Origin: Candidatus Altarchaeota archaeon
Lineage (GTDB): Archaea > SpSt-1190
NCBI GenBank assembly: GCA_018221005.1
Contig: JAAOXW010000012.1
Coordinates: forward strand, 1 to 25,414
DNA: 25,414 nucleotides
Direction of reading: 5' to 3'
Each line of letters begins with the position of its first letter. The stretch's first letter is position 1. Shown here one piece after another: positions 15,988-22,600 of the stretch. The position numbers and the translations under genes were made by a program. The notes beneath the pieces were generated by a model. The model saw only the letters and a list, made by a program, of their open reading frames with translations, had not been told where the DNA came from and ran no database searches.

Positions 15988-17211
15988 ATGCTCGGGTTTA
16001 AGTCCCGGCCGTGTTCTGACTTTCCATTGCCTCAGATTTCTCAAGCAGATGAACGCATCCTCACCAGATTTGTGGAGCTTTTTGGAAAATATGGAGACAC
16101 AAAACTTCTCAATAACTTGATTCAAGCCGCATATGACAAAAAATTGGATTTCTCCGAAACGTCAGTACGTTTTTGGGCCCCACTCTTGGTGAAAGGAAGA
16201 CTTGGCCCTCTTGAACCCCTCATCTCCCATTCCCAACTAGAGGAAATAATGGTAAATGACCTCGAAAAACCCATCTTCATCTATCACCGGAAGGAAGGTA
16301 TGCTAAAAACTGGACTTTCGATTTCGAGTCCAGCTTATTTTTTAGAGCTTTCAAACAGGATGCTTTCAAACTTGGGCCGTCGAGTAGATTATGCACACCC
16401 AAAGGCCAACGGAATGTTGAAATCGGGAGATAGGGTAACTGTCATCATCCCACCTTATTCAAGAACTCATGTGCTAGACATAAGGAGATTTTCTGTGTCC
16501 CCCTTAACTATACTTGATTTAGTCAACTTTGGGATGCTGACGTTCAAAACTGCAGCTTTTCTCTGGCTAGTAATGGAAGCGGGAAATATCAACCTTGGAA
16601 TTGCTGGAAATACAGGTTCAGGAAAAACTACCTTGCTTAATGCCCTCACACGATTTTTACCTTTCAAAGAACGAGTGGTTCTTGTAGAAGAAGTTCCAGA
16701 AGTCAAACCACTCCAAGAGCAAGTAGTGCACATGGTTTCCGTGGACTTCCTGAACATCACACTCCGAGACGCAATAATCGATTCACTACGACTTCGGCCG
16801 GGAAGAGTTATTGTAGGTGAAGTTAGAAGTGATGAAGAAGTCATGGCCGCTCGTGACTCGTGTCTTGCTGGTCAAGCCTTGGGCACTTACTTTACTTACC
16901 ACGCACAGAGTTTTGTTCATGCTGAAAAGCGACTGAAATCACAAGGTTTTGGTGAATATGATTTGGAAGCGATTGATCTTTGGGTTCTTTGTAAACGATT
17001 TGAGAAAAAAGGAAAATCCCACAGGAAGGTGGTTGATGTTATTTTTCAAGGGCGCCCGCTTTTTTTTGGAAATAAATCCCCCCGAATTCCGGAATTAACA
17101 AGAGTCTTTGGTAATTGGAAGAAAGAGCAGAGTAAGCGGGAAAAAATCTTGCGTGACCTAACCGGAAAGGACGAACACTTGTTCAAAACATTTCAGGAGG
17201 TGATGTCTTGA
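15988..17211 (+). CDS. Second type IV pilus/secretion ATPase (VirB11/TadA type)
   Basis: 407 aa. An N-domain (about 30-190, including PLLVKGRLGPLEPLISHSQL) precedes the motor: Walker A GNTGSGKTT at 207-215 (Lys213), the acidic segment VVLVEEVPEVK, Walker B RVIVGEVRS with Glu278, and a His motif GTYFTYHAQS. It is compact and lacks the charged N-terminal extension of the ATPase at 9898-12069, so the two are diverged paralogues serving different machines. The start is set by the TATA box 23 bp upstream. The stop overlaps the next gene's TTG (TTGA). It powers the small pilus locus that follows. Confidence 0.92.
   Translation: MLGFKSRPCSDFPLPQISQADERILTRFVELFGKYGDTKLLNNLIQAAYDKKLDFSETSVRFWAPLLVKGRLGPLEPLISHSQLEEIMVNDLEKPIFIYHRKEGMLKTGLSISSPAYFLELSNRMLSNLGRRVDYAHPKANGMLKSGDRVTVIIPPYSRTHVLDIRRFSVSPLTILDLVNFGMLTFKTAAFLWLVMEAGNINLGIAGNTGSGKTTLLNALTRFLPFKERVVLVEEVPEVKPLQEQVVHMVSVDFLNITLRDAIIDSLRLRPGRVIVGEVRSDEEVMAARDSCLAGQALGTYFTYHAQSFVHAEKRLKSQGFGEYDLEAIDLWVLCKRFEKKGKSHRKVVDVIFQGRPLFFGNKSPRIPELTRVFGNWKKEQSKREKILRDLTGKDEHLFKTFQEVMS
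17195..17204 (+). promoter_or_regulatory. Strong Shine-Dalgarno site deciding a TTG start
   Basis: AGGAGGTGAT matches the expected anti-Shine-Dalgarno pairing almost completely. It lies three bases before TTG 17208, inside the end of the ATPase gene. Confidence 0.8.
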
Positions 17212-17873
17212 TTTACGGTGACCTCTCCAATGCCTTTGAACTGGCGGGCGTTTCAAGTAAGCACGAGCTTTGGTTTTACCCGTTTTTGGTGCTTCCATTT
17301 TTCTTTCTTTCATTTGGACTCCTAGTGTTCTTACTGCTCTTTTTGGCTATGCTTAGACTCCCCCACATTTTTCTTTGGTATTCGTTTAAGGAGCGAAAGA
17401 ATAGAATTAAAGAAGAATTGCCCCTTTTTCTCAATTCCCTCATTTGGCTACTTCCAATCTACCCGCTTTCCGATGCCATAAGGAAGGCCGGACATGGAAC
17501 CATAAAACCAATTTGTGAAGACTTTTGGAAGTCTCACTCCTTCGGTAAGAACTTTTCAGCATCACTCGAAAGTTTCCGTATTTTTGAAGAGCTTGACGAT
17601 GTTGCAGACATTTTACAAAAAATATATGCGGCAGGTGGAGGAACAGAAACCCTAAAAAATCTTTCAAAAGCTTTAGAAGCTAGAAATTTGGAACGTTTCA
17701 AGAAGCGAAGTTCAAAACTTCAATTATTCCTAACTTCATATGTATTATCCTCTGCAGTACTTCCTGCAGCGGGGTCCTCAATTTCGGTTGTACTTGGAAA
17801 CACCGGACAAATATTTTTTGTATCTTCGCTATTGTCCTTGTCATTAGTGGTAACATGGAAATTAATCGCATAA
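17208..17873 (+). CDS. Short platform-like membrane protein (TadB/GspF-like half)
   Basis: 221 aa with a TTG start. Two fused hydrophobic segments (about 24-57) are followed by a soluble helical domain (about 60-165: ELPLFLNSLIWLLPIYPLSD ... FEELDDVADILQKIYAAGGG). The end (about 168-220) is two membrane helices. This layout and the position right after the ATPase match a T2SSF subunit, although sequence identity to the family is low by eye. It is smaller than the 290-aa counterpart in the other locus. It overlaps the next gene by 19 bases. The role as inner-membrane platform is inferred from context and topology. Confidence 0.7.
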   Translation: MIYGDLSNAFELAGVSSKHELWFYPFLVLPFFFLSFGLLVFLLLFLAMLRLPHIFLWYSFKERKNRIKEELPLFLNSLIWLLPIYPLSDAIRKAGHGTIKPICEDFWKSHSFGKNFSASLESFRIFEELDDVADILQKIYAAGGGTETLKNLSKALEARNLERFKKRSSKLQLFLTSYVLSSAVLPAAGSSISVVLGNTGQIFFVSSLLSLSLVVTWKLIA

Positions 17874-18502
17874 CCCCCCTACTCTGCCTGCTCTTAGCGT
17901 TTATTCTGCCAGAGCTCCGAACTTGGTTTCTTATACTGTCTGTGTTTTTTGCAATTGCCCCTTTCTATATTTCAGAATCAAAAAGACTCAAATTTGATAA
18001 GAACGCTACTAAGATACTCCTTCACTTATCTTCACTTTCAAACATAAGTGAATTAAAAATTGCAGAGGCAACTTCTAAGTTTGAAGGATATAAAATGACA
18101 CACGAAATTTTTAAAAGAACTGGCAAACTCAAATTTCCAGATTATGGGAGGCGGAGTAAAAATCTTTCAATGGCGTTGTATTTAGTCTTACAGACGGGGA
18201 AGCGGGAGATTCTTTCTAATGCAACTACTAATGCAATCAGATCTGATGCAGCGGAGTCAGAGCTACACGGATTAATCTCTAGCGAGAGATATAATTTGAT
18301 TTTTTCATCAATTTCGTTAGGAGCTATATTGGGAGTTGTTAATGCTATGGCACCTTCCCCCCTCTTTTTTGTTTATGTGGTTTTTCAGGCCTTTCTCTCG
18401 TCATTATGGCTGTTTTTTATATCTGGAAAATTTATTGAAAGCCTTTCATTTTTACCGCCCTTGGTTCTCGGAGCGTTCTACTTCGCGTCCGTTTTAGTAT
18501 AG
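17855..18502 (+). CDS. Short platform-like membrane protein (TadC/GspF-like half)
   Basis: 215 aa. The arrangement parallels its neighbour: two hydrophobic helices (about 8-42), a charged helical domain (about 45-145, including SMALYLVLQTGKREILSNAT) and two membrane helices at the end (about 148-214). No Cys-rich or extracellular tail is present, in contrast to the platform protein at 7965-9065. Position between ATPase/first platform half and a pilin supports a diverged TadC-like role. By sequence alone it would be an unknown membrane protein. Confidence 0.65.
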   Translation: MEINRITPLLCLLLAFILPELRTWFLILSVFFAIAPFYISESKRLKFDKNATKILLHLSSLSNISELKIAEATSKFEGYKMTHEIFKRTGKLKFPDYGRRSKNLSMALYLVLQTGKREILSNATTNAIRSDAAESELHGLISSERYNLIFSSISLGAILGVVNAMAPSPLFFVYVVFQAFLSSLWLFFISGKFIESLSFLPPLVLGAFYFASVLV

Positions 18503-18510
18503 TATATTAA
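18500..18510 (+). promoter_or_regulatory. TATA box for the small pilin gene
   Basis: TAGTATATTAA overlaps the end of the preceding gene and is centred about 25 bp before ATG 18531. The pilin may therefore have its own leaderless, probably more abundant, transcript. Confidence 0.55.
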
Positions 18511-18530
18511 TCAACCCCACTTTGTATTCC

Positions 18531-18782
18531 ATGCGTGGCATTACGACCATAGAGTGGTTGGCAATCGCAACAATTGTTTTAATCGCAGCATCCCAAGTCA
18601 TAAAATATTGGGGTGAGATTTGGAACCCGTTAAAAGACAAAGCGGAAGAAAAAGCGGACGAATTTAGTGAAGTTATTTCCGACCTTTCGTCTTCATCACG
18701 ACCTGATCTCCCAAGGTCATCTTGGGAAGTGATGAAGTTTGTGTCTCCGTCTCCACCACACTCCCAATTAGTTGAATATTGA
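18531..18782 (+). CDS. Small type IV pilin (class III signal)
   Basis: 83 aa. MRGITTIEWLAIATIVLIAA has a two-residue basic leader ending in Gly. Cleavage after this Gly leaves I-T-T-I-E, with Glu at mature position 5 as in type IV pilins, followed by a hydrophobic helix to about residue 25. A charged segment and a Ser/Pro-rich tail follow. ATG 18531 is fixed by the leader and a TATA box 25 bp upstream. The last 36 codons lie antisense to the conserved C-terminus of mbf1, and that tail also contains an inverted repeat. Probably the major subunit of the filament made by the preceding three genes. Confidence 0.8.
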   Translation: MRGITTIEWLAIATIVLIAASQVIKYWGEIWNPLKDKAEEKADEFSEVISDLSSSSRPDLPRSSWEVMKFVSPSPPHSQLVEY

Positions 18783-19116
18783 AATGTCTTTCAATTTTCT
18801 TTGCGACTTGGACATTAGGCAGTCGCTTGCCACTTTCAATTTGTTCAATTACACCCACCTTTTCGTTCAGACGCTGAGCGAATTCTTTTCGGTTTAAGCC
18901 TGAAGCTTCTCGAGCACTTCGAATTCTTTTTGGAAAATCCGGAAGAATTTCCAACTCAGTTTTTACCTCGATAAAACTACTACCTGATTTTTTCAGAGGG
19001 GCTGGTTTGTGAATCACTTTTCCAAAACGATTACAATTTTCACAAACTCTAAAGTTAGTTCCATCTATCTTTGAATTTGAGTTTGCTTTTCTTTCTCCAC
19101 AAATTTCACACAACAT
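18673..19116 (-). CDS. mbf1: Multiprotein bridging factor 1 homologue (zinc ribbon + HTH)
   Basis: 147 aa. The N-terminus CEICGERK ... CENCNRFG is a C-x2-C ... C-x2-C zinc ribbon. Residues about 60-115 form a Cro/C1-type helix-turn-helix (IRSAREASGLNRKEFAQRLN ... IEQIESGKRLPNVQVAKKIE). The end TLGDQVVMKTKGRK is the conserved archaeal MBF1 tail. It is a transcription-associated cytoplasmic protein (family knowledge). It starts at ATG 19116 with GGGG seven bases upstream, 11 bases after AMMECR1, so they are probably co-transcribed. Its 3' 110 bases overlap the pilin gene on the other strand. Confidence 0.92.
   Translation of the reverse strand: MLCEICGERKANSNSKIDGTNFRVCENCNRFGKVIHKPAPLKKSGSSFIEVKTELEILPDFPKRIRSAREASGLNRKEFAQRLNEKVGVIEQIESGKRLPNVQVAKKIERHFNIQLIGSVVETETQTSSLPKMTLGDQVVMKTKGRK
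18691..18737. repeat. Interrupted inverted repeat in the pilin/mbf1 overlap
   Basis: CTTCATCAC (18691-18699) pairs exactly with GTGATGAAG (18729-18737). Inside, CCCAAG (18710-18715) pairs with CTTGGG (18721-18726) around a five-base loop. It could fold in the RNA of either strand. It lies within both coding frames, so it may be partly a product of codon constraint. Confidence 0.55.
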
Positions 19117-19127
19117 TTTATTTCCCC

Positions 19128-19667
19128 TTACATGATTTGCTTTACATTTCCTTTTGGACTTGTTTCTTCAAATACCTTGGCTTCAAATACGAAAATCTGT
19201 GTTTTCGAATCTTTCCACGCTTCTTGAGGTAATCCTGCTTTTATACAACCATAATTTAGATACTCTTCAAGCGTCCACCCCTGATCAACAGGAACTTGTG
19301 GCAGCAAAAGCCCTGATTTAAAGCCCCTACGAACAATTATTCCATGTTTCCCAACGACTACGTTTTTTGGACTTTCAATTTCCATTGGCTCGGTTAAGAT
19401 ACTAACTTCCACAGTGACCTCTTCAAGTTCTTCAAGTTTGAGCGGGGGGAACCTAGGATCTTCAGTTACTCCAACTGCAGCACTTTTCAACCTTTCACCA
19501 AGTTTGCCCCGTGATGGGATTCCAATGCACCCCCTCAATGCACCCTCTTTATTCAAGGTCACAAATATACCTCCCACTATTTCTGAGTTATTCACTTTAA
19601 ACTCTGTTTCCCTTAAGTGGGCATCAATCACGCCCCTTACATTCTCCACTAAACCCTGACCGTCCAA
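19128..19667 (-). CDS. AMMECR1-domain protein
   Basis: 179 aa, nearly the whole length being one AMMECR1 domain. The signature GALRGCIG is at residues about 43-50, followed by DPRFPPLKLEELEEVTVEVS, GIIVRRGFKSGLLLPQVP and the Trp-rich WTLEEYLNYGCIKAGLP. The biochemical function of archaeal members is unknown. The TTG start at 19667 lies inside the last codons of the giant gene, with TGATC two bases ahead; GTG 19649 is an alternative. The 19-base overlap suggests coupled translation with the giant surface protein, an odd partner for a cytoplasmic protein. Confidence 0.9.
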   Translation of the reverse strand: MDGQGLVENVRGVIDAHLRETEFKVNNSEIVGGIFVTLNKEGALRGCIGIPSRGKLGERLKSAAVGVTEDPRFPPLKLEELEEVTVEVSILTEPMEIESPKNVVVGKHGIIVRRGFKSGLLLPQVPVDQGWTLEEYLNYGCIKAGLPQEAWKDSKTQIFVFEAKVFEETSPKGNVKQIM

Positions 19668-22600
19668 AAGATCATCCCACCAATTATGAAAGTCATCAAG
19701 ACCCCTAGCATACTTATACCTGGGGCCTGTCCAATACCCCCACCCAAAGCTCCAACATTCACAGTAACTGAAATTGATTTCTCATAACTAATTTCCGGAT
19801 TAGTATTGCTCACCGCAATCAACTTAATGGTGCAACCACTTTCTTCCCTACCACCATAAACAGTCATTGTGAATTTCTGCACCCCACCTGGAGCGAGTGA
19901 AAATGTAGCGGTTTTTCCCTCAGCCAAAGTTGCAAACATTGAACAAGTTCCCGCAAGAGACAAACTATATCTGTCGTCCTTCATCTGAGGATCAATAATT
20001 ATCACACCAATTTTACGCATCTGTCCAACTTCCAACTCAACACTCGTTGGGGTAGCAGTCACAAAGTCCGCCAGTATACATCTACTGTCAATACAACTGA
20101 AACTTCCAGAACCACAGCTTTCACTGTCTTTACAGTACTTCCCAATAGCTTCAGGAATACACTTTCCACCCGTACAAATTGAACCCTGCACACAGTCTGA
20201 TGTACTACTACAACAGTCCGGATCCCCATTAGAAACACCAGATTCGTAACATTTGTTACTGGGGCAATAATAATCTAGAGTCGTAGAACAAGGAGTACAA
20301 GTTTTCACGGTATCCTCACAATAATGGTCTACACCAGAAAGTGTATCTGCAGTCGTACAATCATTATCATCATTGTCACAACAATCCGCATCAAAACTAG
20401 TGCAAGCGCTACTCACGCAATATCCATTGAAGAACCCCTCATCCCCGGACTCAACACAGGAAACACACCTCTTCCCATTAGTCGTACACCAATCTCCAGC
20501 AGCACAATTAACATCAGAACTACAACAAGTTGAAGATTCACAAATATCTGCAGTTTCAGAGTGACACTCACTCGCAACATCAGTAACTGTCTCAAACAAA
20601 CTGCAACAGAATGCAGTCCCTACATCTTTTGAATCTTCACAATTAACTGAAGAACACATTCGATCCTCAGCACAAGAATAACCAACATTCCTCAATCCAA
20701 CACAAGTGAACGCGTTTCCATATGTTGAATATACGGTCTGATTCGCGCACCATTCACTCGAATCACAGTAAACATCATTCAAACAGCAACCGAAGCCAGT
20801 ATCACAGCAAGCTCCATTTTCAAAGTGGTCCCCAACTTCACAACATACTCCACTAGAGCAAACATAGTTACTAGCGACGCCAGAGGTCCAACAATTATCT
20901 CCCCCAGTTAAGCAGCAAGCTTCACAATCAGAAGTATCAACACATTGATAATTCCTGCCTTGTTTTGCAGTATAATCCGCCAATCCAACATCTGTCCAAA
21001 CACTAACACTTTGAATGAGTGAAGTAAAGTTTTGTCCAGTCACATTGGTGTGCGTAAACAAACTACACTCAATATTAGCAAAATAGAAATTCTTGGTAAC
21101 TTCAGCTCCAGGTACCACATTATACGAAGTATCACTGAAACTAATTGTTGCTCCACCGGTGATGGTCCCATTAATAATAAGTGTTGAAGTTTGTATATTT
21201 CCTGCGTTCTTTGCAGTAACATTCAACCACCCCGGATTATTACAATAAAGCGCTTCAGAAACAACTGTTGTCGAAATCCCATACTCAATAGCGGTAATAT
21301 TTTTCTCACAACTATTTGGAATTCCTGTCACAAAGTCTCCACACGAACACTCAAGCGACATCACATTATTTCCCACACTCAAATTCACCGCCCCAATATT
21401 CACAATACTCGTTCCTTCAGCAAAGTTAAGATTGTGAATATCTACCACTTCATTTCCATCAAACACCTTAAGTTTACAATTTAGTGAACTATCACACATA
21501 CAATCTGAGCTTTGATTGAGGAATAAGTCCGACGTATTCCCAAACCAATCGACATAAGTAAAAATATCTGCACATCCACCGCCACCTCGTGCACAAGATC
21601 CGGACTCATTGATATATTCTCGCGTATCAAGAGAAACATCCAAATCACAAGGCATACCACAAGTGAATGCAGACTTGGGGTCAATCGAAGTATCATTTAT
21701 TCCAAAGCAGAAACCATTCCCAGTTGAATAAGTGCCCGGTGTTCCCTCATAAAACCCACAAGCACCAGGTACATCCCCAATCCCTGCACATCCACAATCC
21801 CCTGCATCCGTACAACTGTAAGTTTCACATTCATACCAAACCGTATTCAAACAATAATCAATATCTCCATCAGTATCTGCATCAAATACTGCCGAATCAC
21901 TCACCGCACAACTGTCAATTACCCCATTAGCATCACTGTCATACGGACAAGCATTAACGTCACAACAAATCCCGTTAGACGACACAGGCGAATCAGGAAT
22001 ATCAAAGACAACCGACTCTCCAGCAGAGTGTGTAAAGTTGGTACAAGACCCACTCCAACACGCAGCATCATTGGTGCATGCTATTCCCCGATATTTCTTA
22101 CAATTACAAGTTCCGCCATCACAAGTATCAGATACACAATCCCCCTCATCCCCCGGTAAATTACTACAAGCATAATTTGAATCTTCTTCAACTATTGCCA
22201 GCCCCCCACCAATATTGTCACACCAATCATCACAATCTGTACTATCTCCTGCATCACAATTGACCACATTTGGATAGGTCCCTGCACACCACGTTTCAGT
22301 GGGCTGTATTGGGTTACAACAATATTTCTCAGTATTCACAAAAGTCCAATTAGTAAACATTCCCCCTGTCTGGTTGCAAGCATATTCACAAAAATCAACT
22401 GACTCTAGCGGAGTCTTCCAAGTAAGTGTTGCATTGTCACAGAAATTATCCAACAAGCCGTCATTATCCACATCCGCAGATACACACATACTACTTGCAT
22501 CACAAGTTATCCATTCACCATCCCCACAAGTGTATGCGTCACACTCGGCACCTTCTGAAATACAACTATATACTCCATCTTGAAGCCATCCACATTTTTC

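Noticed and set aside
21667..22263. His/Pro-rich plus-strand frames opposite the giant gene
   Set aside because: Composition is the complement of Cys/Gly/Asp codons in the real frame; artefact.
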